DNA from: Methylobacterium platani
GTDB taxonomy: Bacteria; Pseudomonadota; Alphaproteobacteria; Rhizobiales; Beijerinckiaceae
Direction: 5' to 3'
Length of the DNA stretch: 64,000 nucleotides
Assembly: GCF_001653715.1 (NCBI RefSeq)
Contig: NZ_LWHQ01000017.1
Span: forward strand, 44,591-108,590
Both the position numbers and the translations under genes were made by a program. This document shows, piece after piece, positions 19,079 to 27,466 of this stretch (its first letter is position 1; each line of letters begins with the position of its first letter). The notes beneath the pieces were generated by a model. The model was not told the origin of the DNA, did not search any database, and saw only the letters and a program-made list of their open reading frames with translations.

Positions 19079-19394
19079 GGCGTTCCTCCCTGCCTGGCAG
19101 CTCATCGGCCGCGCCCGGACAGACCAGTCTTATATTTATGGCCAAGGTCTATTGGCGGGCCGCCATGTGGTCAAGACGTGATCGTGACGTCATGCCGGCG
19201 GGCGCCTCGCGATTATTATCGCGGGCGCGCGATGGGCGGCCGGATCGTCGCCCTCGGGGCGATCCATCGTGCGCGATCCAATTTCGGATGGTGCCTACCT
19301 TGTGTTGACTTCCGCCGAATTGCCTCCGGGCCCGTCCCGTGCTGATATATCGGACGATCGCCCGATCAACGAGGCGGATGGGAGGAACGGACCG
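19079..19394. promoter_or_regulatory. Divergent intergenic region with AT-rich inverted repeat
   Basis: The region separates the enolase-superfamily gene (minus) from the sugar-binding protein gene (plus). Its most striking part is an AT-rich core TATATTTATG flanked by AGACC (19121-19125) and GGTCT (19146-19150); the left part AGACCAGTCT is itself a small palindrome. This could be an operator over the minus-strand promoter. GGAGGAA stands 11 bases before ATG 19395. No gene is supported in between. Confidence 0.4.
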
Positions 19395-20774
19395 ATGAAG
19401 CGAGTGATCGCGGGAGCGCTGTCGCTGGGCGCCCTGATGCTGGCAGCGCTGCCGGCCGTGGCGCAGGACAACAAGACGCTCACCGTCTGGTTCAGCAAGG
19501 GCTTCTACCGGTCCGAGGACGAGTCGCTCTGGGCGACGATCAAGAAGTTCGAGCAGAAGACCGGGATCAAGGTCGAGCTGTCGCAATACGCGATCCAGGA
19601 CATGATCCCCAAGACCGTGGCGGCGCTCGATTCCGGCTCGCCGCCCGACGTCGGCTACTCCGACACCTACAACAACCAGGCCGCCGGCAAGTGGGCCTAC
19701 GAGGGCAAGCTCGAGGACCTCACCGACATCCTCCAGCCGATGATGCCGCGCTTCGCGCCCCAGACCGTCGAGCACGTGCTGCTCATGAACGGGCAGACCG
19801 GCAAGAAGGCCTATTACGGCTTCCCGCTCAAGCGCCAGACGCTCCACACCGAGATCTGGGGCGACATGCTGGAGAAGGCCGGCTTCAAGCAGGCCGACAT
19901 CCCGCAGAAATGGGCCGATTACTGGGCGTTCTGGTGCGACAAGGTCCAGCCGGCCTACCGCAAGGCGTCGGGCACCCGCACCTACGGCATCGGCGCGCCG
20001 ATGGGCGTCGAGTCGACCGACAGCTTCCAGTCGTTCTACGCCTTCATGGACGCCTACGACGCCCGGCTCGTCGACAGCGACGGCAAGCTGACCGTCGACG
20101 ATCCGAAGACCCGCGAGGGGCTGGTCAAGGCGCTCAAGGACTACACCGACCCCTACGTGAAGGGCTGCGTGCCGCCCTCGGCCACGACCTGGAAGGACCC
20201 CGACAACAACGTCGCCTTCCACAACCGCACCACGGTGATGACGCACAACTTCACCATCTCGATCGCCGCGAAGTGGTACGAGGACAGCGTCAACCCGAAC
20301 AACACGCCCGAGCAGCGCGAGGCGGCGAAGAAGGCCTACGAGGAGACGATCATCACCGCGCCGTTCCCGGCCCGGCCGGACGGCAAGCCGATGACCTACC
20401 GCGCCGACGTCAAGCACGGCGTCGTGTTCTCGGGCGCCAAGAACAAGGCGGCGGCCAAGGAGTTCGTGAAGTTCATCATGGAGGAGGACAACCTCCGTCC
20501 CTACGTCGAGGGCGCGATCGGCCGCTGGTTCCCGGTGACGAAGGAGTCGATCGAGAGCCCGTTCTGGCAGGCCGACAAGCACCGCAAGGCCGTCTACAAC
20601 CAGTTCAAGTCCGGCACCGAGCCGTTCGACTACGTGAAGAACTACAAGTTCACGCTGGTCAACAACGAGAACGTGTTCGCCAAGGCGATGAACCGGGTGG
20701 TGAGCGAGAAGGTCCCGGTTGAGAAGGCCGCCGACGAGATGCTGGCCCGCGTCAAGCAAATCGCCGGGCAGTAA
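19395..20774 (+). CDS. Sugar ABC transporter substrate-binding protein
   Basis: A 459-residue extracellular solute-binding protein (family 1, MalE/UgpB type). A signal peptide of 23 residues ending AVAQ is followed by KTLTVWFSKGFY and a typical mixed fold with SGSPPDVGYSDTYNNQ. Two MalF/MalG-type permease genes follow after a hairpin repeat, so the three form one carbohydrate-uptake locus. The ligand is likely a polyol, oligosaccharide or similar. GGAGGAA gives a good ribosome site. No ATPase gene is in the cluster. Confidence 0.9.
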   Translation: MKRVIAGALSLGALMLAALPAVAQDNKTLTVWFSKGFYRSEDESLWATIKKFEQKTGIKVELSQYAIQDMIPKTVAALDSGSPPDVGYSDTYNNQAAGKWAYEGKLEDLTDILQPMMPRFAPQTVEHVLLMNGQTGKKAYYGFPLKRQTLHTEIWGDMLEKAGFKQADIPQKWADYWAFWCDKVQPAYRKASGTRTYGIGAPMGVESTDSFQSFYAFMDAYDARLVDSDGKLTVDDPKTREGLVKALKDYTDPYVKGCVPPSATTWKDPDNNVAFHNRTTVMTHNFTISIAAKWYEDSVNPNNTPEQREAAKKAYEETIITAPFPARPDGKPMTYRADVKHGVVFSGAKNKAAAKEFVKFIMEEDNLRPYVEGAIGRWFPVTKESIESPFWQADKHRKAVYNQFKSGTEPFDYVKNYKFTLVNNENVFAKAMNRVVSEKVPVEKAADEMLARVKQIAGQ

Positions 20775-20809
20775 GACGGCAGGTCTGATCGTTCGAAGTT
20801 AAGGCGCTT

Positions 20810-20919
20810 CCCCTCCCCCTTGTGGGGAGGGGCTAGGGGTGGGGGTGGTGCAGAAGGCACCTCTGAGCCTTATCCGGCACCACCCCCACCCCCTGACCCC
20901 TCCCCACAAGGGGGAGGGG
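20810..20919. repeat. Dispersed long palindromic repeat (intact copy)
   Basis: Two arms of roughly 42 bases, rich in runs of C and G, fold back on each other around a 25-base loop. Each arm holds a smaller hairpin (CCCCTCCCCC, then TTGTGGGGAGGGG). A close relative is at 30476-30617, interrupted in its right arm. It lies between the sugar-binding protein and the first permease, where such repeats often set relative expression by mRNA stabilisation. Confidence 0.85.
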
Positions 20920-21088
20920 AGGGCGCTCGATCCTTTGAAGGACAGTCCCGCCCAGACCCGCGGAACAAGAGGAGAGGCACACGTGCCTCAACCCACATCA
21001 TCCAGAGCGGGGTCCGATCGCACGGCGCTCGGGGCCCGCTCTCGGTTTTCGCGTACCCCCCATCCCGGCCTCATCGAGGAGACCGACC

Positions 21089-21958
21089 ATGTCCGCAACG
21101 GTCGCTGAGGCAGCGCCGGTCGCCGCGGCCCAGCCCTTCCGCCTGACCTCGTGGCAGGCCTGGGGGCTGATCCTGATCGCGCCCTACCTGCTGATCTTCA
21201 CTTTCTTCGTCATCTACCCGATCGGCTACGGGTTGTGGCTGGCGCGCAGCCCCGCGAGCTACGTGCATCTGGCGGAAGACCCGATCTTCGCCCGCGCCGT
21301 CGTCAACACGCTGATCTTCCTGATCGTCGGCATCAACGTGAAGATGGCGATCGCGCTGCTGCTGTCGGGCTTCTTCACCAACGAGCGGAAGTGGATCCGC
21401 TGGCTGTCGGTGCTGTTCATCCTGCCCTGGGCGGTGCCGTCGATCCCCACCATCCTGTCGGTGCGGTTCATGCTGAACCCCGAATGGGGCGTGGTGAACC
21501 AGCTGATCTTCCGCTTCACCGGCGACGACGGCCCGAACTGGCTCAACGACCCGTCGCTGGCCCTCACGCTCGCCATCGGCGTCCATATCTGGAAGTCGCT
21601 GCCGTTCTGGACGCTGATCCTGCTCGCCGGGCGGCTCGCCATCTCGGCCGACCTCTACGAGGCGGCCTCGGTCGACGGCGCCACCAAGTGGCAGAAGTTT
21701 TTGCACGTCACCTGGCCGTCGATGCGAACGCTCTACGTGACCTGCACCATCCTGTCGATGATCTGGACGCTGGGCGACTTCAACTCGGTCTACCTGCTCA
21801 CCGGCGGCGGTCCCGCCGACCTCACCCACGTGCTCGCGACGCTCGGCATCCGGTATCTGCGCCTCGATCAGGTCGACCACTCGATGGCGGCGGTGGTCTG
21901 CGCGATGCCGTTCGTGCTGCCGCTGGTCTACGTGCTGATGAAGAGGCTCTCGAAATGA
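21089..21958 (+). CDS. Carbohydrate ABC transporter permease, MalF/UgpA type
   Basis: The 289-residue product has six predicted membrane helices, beginning with WGLILIAPYLLIFTFFVIYP. The EAA loop for coupling to the ATPase is seen as LYEAASVDGATKWQKFLHVTWP. It forms the channel together with the next gene product. GAGGAG lies before ATG 21089. The stop overlaps the next start (ATGA). The long 5' gap after the binding protein holds the palindromic repeat. Confidence 0.9.
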   Translation: MSATVAEAAPVAAAQPFRLTSWQAWGLILIAPYLLIFTFFVIYPIGYGLWLARSPASYVHLAEDPIFARAVVNTLIFLIVGINVKMAIALLLSGFFTNERKWIRWLSVLFILPWAVPSIPTILSVRFMLNPEWGVVNQLIFRFTGDDGPNWLNDPSLALTLAIGVHIWKSLPFWTLILLAGRLAISADLYEAASVDGATKWQKFLHVTWPSMRTLYVTCTILSMIWTLGDFNSVYLLTGGGPADLTHVLATLGIRYLRLDQVDHSMAAVVCAMPFVLPLVYVLMKRLSK

Positions 21959-22860
21959 GCACGACCCTGACAGCCCGCGCGACGCCGTCCGCCGAGGAGC
22001 GCTCCGCCGCCCGCACCAACTGGCTGCGCGCGGCCGGCACGGAGGCGAAGCTCCTCCTCATCGGCATCCCGGTCCTGCTCTGGACCGTGATCCCGATCTA
22101 CCACCTCGTCCTGTTCGCGATCTCGCCGAAGCAGGACGCGATGTCGGGGGCGCTGTTTCCGGCCCACCCGACCCTGCAGAATTTCAAGATCGTCTTCGGG
22201 CAGCAGCATTACTTCCTGTCGAACTTCTGGCAGCAATTCTGGAACTCGGCGGTCATCGCCTTCGCGACCGGCGTGCTGACGCTGTTGGTGGCCACCGCGG
22301 CGGCCTTCGCGATCAGCCGCCTGAAGGTGAAGGGCGGCCGGACCGTGATGAACATGGCGCTCTTCACCTACTTCATCCCGGCCGCGTTCCTGGCCGTGCC
22401 GATGTACAAGACGATGGGAGCGTACGGGCTGCTGAACAGCAAGTGGGCACTGATCCTCGCGATGGTGACGATCGCCAGCCCCTACGCGATCTGGGTGCTG
22501 AAGCAGGCCTCCGACAAGCTGCCGGTGGAGCTGGACGAAGCCGCGATCATGGACGGCGCCTCGCCGCCCCAGCTCTTCCGCTTCGTCTACCTGCCGCTGA
22601 TGGTCCCGTCGCTGGTCGCGATCGGCGTCTACGCGCTGCTGCTCGCCTGGAACGAGTACCTTTTCGCCTTCCTGCTCCTCTCCCGCGACACCGACGTGAC
22701 CCTGCCGGTGGCCCTGGGCAGCTTCCTGGCGGCGGATGACTCGCCGTGGGAGCTGCTGATGACCACCGGGTTGATCTACGCGATGCCGCCGGCCGCGATC
22801 TATTATGTGTTCAAGCGGTATATGGTGGGTGGGTTGACGGCGGGGGCGGTGAAGAGCTGA
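21955..22860 (+). CDS. Carbohydrate ABC transporter permease, MalG/UgpE type
   Basis: This 301-residue permease has six membrane helices and the EAA motif ELDEAAIMDGASPPQLFRFV. The last residues GGLTAGAVKS are the family's usual C-terminal end (TAGAVKG), which supports an intact 3' end. The partner ATPase (MalK/UgpC) is not adjacent: the following DNA is an AT-rich island of unrelated genes. The ATPase may be supplied from elsewhere, or may have been displaced by the insertion. Confidence 0.9.
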   Translation: MSTTLTARATPSAEERSAARTNWLRAAGTEAKLLLIGIPVLLWTVIPIYHLVLFAISPKQDAMSGALFPAHPTLQNFKIVFGQQHYFLSNFWQQFWNSAVIAFATGVLTLLVATAAAFAISRLKVKGGRTVMNMALFTYFIPAAFLAVPMYKTMGAYGLLNSKWALILAMVTIASPYAIWVLKQASDKLPVELDEAAIMDGASPPQLFRFVYLPLMVPSLVAIGVYALLLAWNEYLFAFLLLSRDTDVTLPVALGSFLAADDSPWELLMTTGLIYAMPPAAIYYVFKRYMVGGLTAGAVKS

Positions 22861-22894
22861 CGGAACGAGCGGTTCAGCAATCTGACATTTGCGG

Positions 22895-22924
22895 CCGATA
22901 GCGAACGTTAGCGTTCGCTATCGG
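22895..22924. terminator. Perfect 13-bp hairpin at left edge of AT-rich island
   Basis: Perfect 13-base arms (22895-22907 and 22912-22924) close a four-base loop TTAG. TCTCTTCT follows on the plus side, a weak pyrimidine tract. It lies 35 bases after the permease stop, so it likely ends the sugar ABC transcript. It also lies 68 bases beyond the end of the minus-strand island gene, and so could serve both directions. Confidence 0.7.
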
Positions 22925-22991
22925 TCTCTTCTATGGCTCAACTACCGCAGCTAATCATGCTTGCCGGAGCAAAAATTCCTATAAATATCGA

Positions 22992-25727
22992 TTATAGGCG
23001 CTTTCTCGCACGGTTATATAGATTCACGACGCTACGTCGCGCTCCTGAATGTTTCAATCCTAGACCACGACGGAAAAGCTCGGGTACCTCGTAAGGCGAC
23101 TTTTCTCCAAATATGATGCCGTGGCGCACGAGTGAGCTGACCTCAGTTGGTGTAAGTCCTAGCTGCGCAATTACTCCATCTGTGAGCGGAACAGACAATT
23201 CGTCAGCCTGCGATTTGAATTTATCAAACGCCGTCTTGAGCTCAGCTATCTCTTCTTCCGTTTCTGATACCTTGACACTGCTTGTTGGCTCAACGGCTGT
23301 TCTTAGAGATCTGGGAGTGAGGAGCCTGCTGGTGTAGAGGTCAAGCTCCTCCTTGTCCGGCTCGATTTTTGCCGCGCTTGCTAATAAACGGACGAGATCG
23401 CGCGGTACAAGGCGACCACGCAGATCAGAGAGAACCGCGATCACCCATGTTGCTGTGTATGCCTCTCTAGTCCTACGTCCAGGTTGATCGTCAGGCCCCA
23501 ATTTGCTTCCCCAAAGCGGTTCAAGCAGCGTGGCGCGCTCTGCGGCAGGGCGTTCACGAAATCCGTTTGACCAGAGGCCCGGAAGCGCGTTCGATTGGTC
23601 TGCTAGCCATGCTGCTAACTCAAGTACGTCCTCTTCAGTCCAGTTGAGGGCAAATGGCGCATACTCCCTGCGAAATTGATCGAGATTTTGTTTGACAGCT
23701 GCTTCTACCGTATCGCGGCGTACAAGAGTAAGAATTCCAATCGGTCTACGCGGTTCAGAACGCAGTTTTTGAGGCAAAGAAATTAGCAGCGCTCTCATAG
23801 CAGGCTCTACGCCCGCATCCGCTACCGAGCTATATAATTCTTCAAGACCTTCGAATATGGCGATGACGGATTTTTCTTGTCTCCTAAGCTCGCTGAAAAA
23901 TTCTTCGCCGGCACCTGTAGATCGAGGTCTAAAACCTATGCTCCAAGCGATTATATCTAGCCATATGGAAACCCACTGATTTTCTGTTAAGTTTGAACTA
24001 ATTCTATCTTTTATGAATGTTGTTGTGTCGTATATGCTGAGTGGCTCGGATAAACCAAGCGCACCGCTGTTAAGACGCCTAGCATCGTCGGCTTCGCGTT
24101 GAAATATTTCACTTGATTGAACTGAGGCCGTGACAGGTATTAAATGCGCTGCAACAGCATCTCTAGCTCCAATCAAATCTTGAACAACCAAATTCCAATT
24201 ATATTTAGATACAATATAACGAGCGGCCAAGGTTTTTCCTGTTCCCTTCGCTCCCTCCGCAATAGCGATCGGCACCTCAGATTTGTATCGAGACGACAGC
24301 GCACTAAGCGGCTGCGTGACCAGCGGGCGGGGTACTTTTCCCTGGACGTTTTCAGCTGCTATAAGCTGGTTGGCAAATGACTCAAGCAACTGACGTCGGT
24401 TACTCGGTGAAGATTCCGGAGATGCTATAGGCGTGGTATCCTTTCTTTTAAAAGAAAGCTCTGTAGTTAAAAATTCATGGAGACTCTCTGAGAGTGCGCG
24501 CGAGAATCCGCTATTTTGCAATTGCTCGACGAAATCGCGCCAATTGCCTGTGGGAACTTGCATATCAGCTAATTCAGGAACGTTGGCTTGAATGTATGGC
24601 TGAATTTCTGGTACGGCTGTGTAGATGTCCTGGGATGACGTTACCTCATCAGTGCCAACCACTAGAGTATCGACCAAGCCTGCAATAAGTGGTTCGGTGA
24701 TTTTTTTATCCATGCCGGTTTGCCGAAAAACGAGCGGCACACGATTCACAACGAGCAGTGGTCGGCGAGGGGTGGCGCCTGCCCGCCGGAACTCACGCGC
24801 AAGGAATGCTGAAAAATCCGTCGTAGCGCGAACTGATTGTTCGGCCAAGCTGGTAACGATGATTGGCGATACATCTGGATCCATAGCTAAATTTACGCCA
24901 AGCGGAACTAGTCCGGCTCTCACGTCTACGACTATGCCGACCGCCCCAAGTTTTTCACCCACATGAGATAGTAGATCGGCCATCGCAAAAGGGCGCTCTG
25001 GCGTCGATAAATGTTCTGGTTTGACTGATGAGCTTGCTAGCTCGTCGATGTCGCGCCGCAACGGCAAGACATAAATATTTCCAGTTAGCAGATGATCGCG
25101 CAAGCGCTCTGCGACGAATGTCGTTGTTGCAGGGGCTCCGTCTGTTCCTTCGGAATGTGCAAGGGTAATCAAATCCTCCAAAGAGATTTTCGGTCTTCCG
25201 GCAAAAGCTTCAAAAAGATAGCTGATTCCAGGGGCTTCAAGGTCAGCATCAACAAGTAGTATTGGGCCGTTGGCCGCTTCCGCCCAATGCAGTGCAAAGG
25301 CGACGGCTGTGGTTGTCCGACCAGTGCCACCCTTCACACTGAGAGCCGCTGCAATAGGCACAGCGCGCCTGTTGGGCTTTAACGCGGGGCGCCGAAAGTC
25401 GATCCACCCATCGACAACACCAAACGGTTGCCGTGGGGCTAACGAGACAGTGCCTACTTCTATTTCGATTTCTAGTTCAGAGGCCACAGCTCCGCTGTCT
25501 AACGCTATTCGAAGTGGGTTCTTATGTATGCGCGATGGGAAAAGTTCTTCGAGAGCAGTTGCGATGATATCCTCTGCTACGACTGCATCAGTCTGAATCA
25601 GAACTCCAAACCACCCGACGCGCGCGGAGACGACCTCTGGAGGAAATGGAGAGGATCCTGGTTCGACGCGCGCGAGACTTCTTGCGACATCGAGCCAAGT
25701 CATCAGAGATTGATCAGATATGGTCAT
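22992..25727 (-). CDS. Large protein with ParA/MinD-like and second P-loop ATPase domains
   Basis: A 911-residue protein not assigned to a named family. Residues 1-120 are unrecognised. A ParA/MinD-like domain follows with deviant Walker A SVKGGTGRTT (130-139), keeping the signature Lys but with Arg in place of the second Lys, and LLVDADLEAPG (157-167) as the Walker B/switch. A second P-loop domain has EGAKGTGKT (491-499) and a Walker-B-like SVIAIFEGLEEL (620-631), with a STAND/KAP-like helical C-terminus. Base composition is far more AT-rich than the neighbours, with codons to match, which suggests acquisition by transfer. ATG 25727 overlaps the stop of the small upstream gene. A conflict or defence role is inferred from architecture and context only. 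Confidence 0.75.
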   Translation of the reverse strand: MTISDQSLMTWLDVARSLARVEPGSSPFPPEVVSARVGWFGVLIQTDAVVAEDIIATALEELFPSRIHKNPLRIALDSGAVASELEIEIEVGTVSLAPRQPFGVVDGWIDFRRPALKPNRRAVPIAAALSVKGGTGRTTTAVAFALHWAEAANGPILLVDADLEAPGISYLFEAFAGRPKISLEDLITLAHSEGTDGAPATTTFVAERLRDHLLTGNIYVLPLRRDIDELASSSVKPEHLSTPERPFAMADLLSHVGEKLGAVGIVVDVRAGLVPLGVNLAMDPDVSPIIVTSLAEQSVRATTDFSAFLAREFRRAGATPRRPLLVVNRVPLVFRQTGMDKKITEPLIAGLVDTLVVGTDEVTSSQDIYTAVPEIQPYIQANVPELADMQVPTGNWRDFVEQLQNSGFSRALSESLHEFLTTELSFKRKDTTPIASPESSPSNRRQLLESFANQLIAAENVQGKVPRPLVTQPLSALSSRYKSEVPIAIAEGAKGTGKTLAARYIVSKYNWNLVVQDLIGARDAVAAHLIPVTASVQSSEIFQREADDARRLNSGALGLSEPLSIYDTTTFIKDRISSNLTENQWVSIWLDIIAWSIGFRPRSTGAGEEFFSELRRQEKSVIAIFEGLEELYSSVADAGVEPAMRALLISLPQKLRSEPRRPIGILTLVRRDTVEAAVKQNLDQFRREYAPFALNWTEEDVLELAAWLADQSNALPGLWSNGFRERPAAERATLLEPLWGSKLGPDDQPGRRTREAYTATWVIAVLSDLRGRLVPRDLVRLLASAAKIEPDKEELDLYTSRLLTPRSLRTAVEPTSSVKVSETEEEIAELKTAFDKFKSQADELSVPLTDGVIAQLGLTPTEVSSLVRHGIIFGEKSPYEVPELFRRGLGLKHSGARRSVVNLYNRARKRL

Positions 25728-26140
25728 CTATTTTTCCTGCACCAATCAATCAGTGACGCGAGCCAATCATAAATCGTATTTGCGTCTTTAACTTTCTCAC
25801 CATACCGCCATGCTTCATGCAGCACGAGAGGATGGCCTGATAAGCCGGAACGCGCGATCACGATTGGCGGGGCGGGTCGGATGCTCACGCGGGAAATGTT
25901 CAGCGCGATCATCAGGTTGACTATATTATGAGAAAAACTGCGGGCTGACTGCGCGTTCGCCCGCTCGTCATCAGTGGATCTTAGATTATTTCTTAGCATA
26001 TATATAGATTTGAGGCCACATTCAACTGCGTAAAAAAGTAACAGCGCAGCAGAATCTTCTTTGTGCGGTCTTTCTCTTTCGGCGGAGTTAAATAACTCTT
26101 CCGAGCGGCGGCGAAGAGTGAGGGCAGGCGGATTGATCAT
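25724..26140 (-). CDS. Small HEPN-like protein
   Basis: The 138-residue helical product has a segment ALLLFYAVECGLKSIYMLRN and a later SFSHNIVNLMIAL that resemble the two central helices of HEPN domains. The RSFSH run is close to, but shorter than, the R-x4-6-H nuclease motif, so RNase activity is uncertain. It precedes, and is coupled by ATGA to, the dual-ATPase gene, which could control it. GGGAGGA lies about 13 bases before ATG 26140. AT-rich composition is shared with its partner. The HEPN assignment rests on pattern alone and is tentative. Confidence 0.55.
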   Translation of the reverse strand: MINPPALTLRRRSEELFNSAERERPHKEDSAALLLFYAVECGLKSIYMLRNNLRSTDDERANAQSARSFSHNIVNLMIALNISRVSIRPAPPIVIARSGLSGHPLVLHEAWRYGEKVKDANTIYDWLASLIDWCRKNR

Positions 26141-26167
26141 GGTGCGTTGGAAATCCTCCCAGCGCGA

Positions 26168-26194
26168 ATTTTACGAAAAAATCCCGATTGTCAA
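26168..26194 (-). promoter_or_regulatory. Candidate promoter for the island operon
   Basis: On the minus strand a consensus -35 TTGACA (26194-26189) is followed after 15 bases by TAAAAT (26173-26168) as -10, about 28 bases before the HEPN-like start codon. The spacer is slightly short, but the match to a sigma-70 promoter is much better than anything near the GC-rich genes, in keeping with a transferred operon that brings its own promoter. Confidence 0.5.
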
Positions 26195-26211
26195 TCGTTG
26201 TTTCGAGCTAT

Positions 26212-26241
26212 GGCCTTCTCGGGACGACACCCGAGAAGGCC
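26212..26241. terminator. Perfect 12-bp hairpin at right edge of AT-rich island
   Basis: Arms 26212-26223 and 26230-26241 pair perfectly (GGCCTTCTCGGG with its complement) around a six-base loop. It lies just upstream of the island promoter and downstream of the oligopeptide operon that reads toward it, so it would insulate the two. On the plus side an A/T-rich tract follows. Confidence 0.65.
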
Positions 26242-26419
26242 AAATTATGCAATTTAATAACAATTAAAATAAAACTCTGCACATTTGATGCTTGATTCAG
26301 GAAGTAATCGACATTAAAAAAATTCGTACGCCATTTCTCAATTGCTAGAATTATTGCATACTGTCATGGATATCGCGATTTTTCGTCTGTGCGCAGTTTC
26401 TTTATCGTTGCACAAATAA

Positions 26420-27466
26420 CTAAGCCACCGCAGCCACACCCCCCGGCATCAACCGCCCTTCCTCCACCGCATGACACGCCACCCCATCCCGAAACACCGG
26501 CACCTCCGCCTTGCACCGGTCATTCGCGAACGGGCAGCGCGGGTGGAAGGTGCAGCCTGACGGCGGGTTGATCGGGTTGGGTATCTCGCCCTGCACCGGC
26601 ACCCGCTGCCTCCCGACATGCGCAAGATCCGGGACCGCATCGAGGAGCATGCGGGTGTAGGGGTGCTTCGGGGCGGTGAAGAGCTCGCGGCCGCCGCCGA
26701 TCTCGACGATGCGGCCGAGATACATCACGCCGATGCGGTTCGCCATGTGGCGCACCACGGCGAGGTTGTGGCTGATGAACAGGTAGGTCAGGCCGAGCCG
26801 GTCCTGGAGGTCGCGCATCAGGTTCAGGATCTGGGCCTGGACCGAGACGTCGAGGGCCGAGGTCGGCTCGTCGGCGACCAGGAACTCGGCCTCGGAGGCG
26901 AGCGCCCGCGCGATGGCGATGCGCTGGCGCTGGCCGCCCGAGAAGGCGTGGGGGTAGCGCTTGCCGTCGTCGGGGTGCAGGCCGACCAGGGTTAGGAGCT
27001 CGCCGACCCTACCTTGAATCTCGCGCTCGCCGTTGAGGATCCCGAAGGCGCGGATCGGCTCGGAGACGATCCGGTCGACCCGCCAGCGCGGGTTCATCGA
27101 GGCGTAGGGGTCCTGGAAGATCATCTGGATGCGCCGGCGCAGCTGGCGCCGCTCGGCGGCTTGGCGCGGGTCGGTCATCGAGATGCCGGCGATCGAGACC
27201 TCGCCGTCGGAGGGCGGCATCAGGCCGACCACCATGCGGGCGACCGTCGACTTGCCGGAGCCGGATTCGCCGACGATCGCCAGGGTCTCGCCCTTGGCGA
27301 CCGAGAACGAGACGTGGTCGACGGCGCGTAAGTATTGGCGCGGCTGGCGCTCGATCACCCGGTTGAGCCAGGGGCGCGAGACGTCGAACAGGCGGCGCAG
27401 GTCGCGGACCTGCACGTAGTCGGGCTGGGGAGCGATCACGGGATTCAAGGCAATATGGGGCTTCAT
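26420..27466 (-). CDS. Oligopeptide/dipeptide ABC transporter ATP-binding protein (F subunit)
   Basis: The ATPase has 348 residues. Walker A GESGSGKST, Q-loop FQDPYASMNPR, signature FSGGQRQRIAIARAL and Walker B FLVADEPTSALD are all intact. The C-terminal extension CTFHPRCPFANDRCKAEVP is the cysteine-bearing oligo_HPY domain of OppF/DppF. It hydrolyses ATP on the inner face of the membrane for peptide uptake. It is the last gene of a five-gene minus-strand operon, and ATG 27466 overlaps the stop of the D subunit. Confidence 0.93.
   Translation of the reverse strand: MKPHIALNPVIAPQPDYVQVRDLRRLFDVSRPWLNRVIERQPRQYLRAVDHVSFSVAKGETLAIVGESGSGKSTVARMVVGLMPPSDGEVSIAGISMTDPRQAAERRQLRRRIQMIFQDPYASMNPRWRVDRIVSEPIRAFGILNGEREIQGRVGELLTLVGLHPDDGKRYPHAFSGGQRQRIAIARALASEAEFLVADEPTSALDVSVQAQILNLMRDLQDRLGLTYLFISHNLAVVRHMANRIGVMYLGRIVEIGGGRELFTAPKHPYTRMLLDAVPDLAHVGRQRVPVQGEIPNPINPPSGCTFHPRCPFANDRCKAEVPVFRDGVACHAVEEGRLMPGGVAAVA

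Noticed and set aside
19305..19327. TTGACT as a -35 box for the sugar-binding protein gene
   Set aside because: No -10-like sequence at 16-18 bases; the downstream TATATC is too far away.
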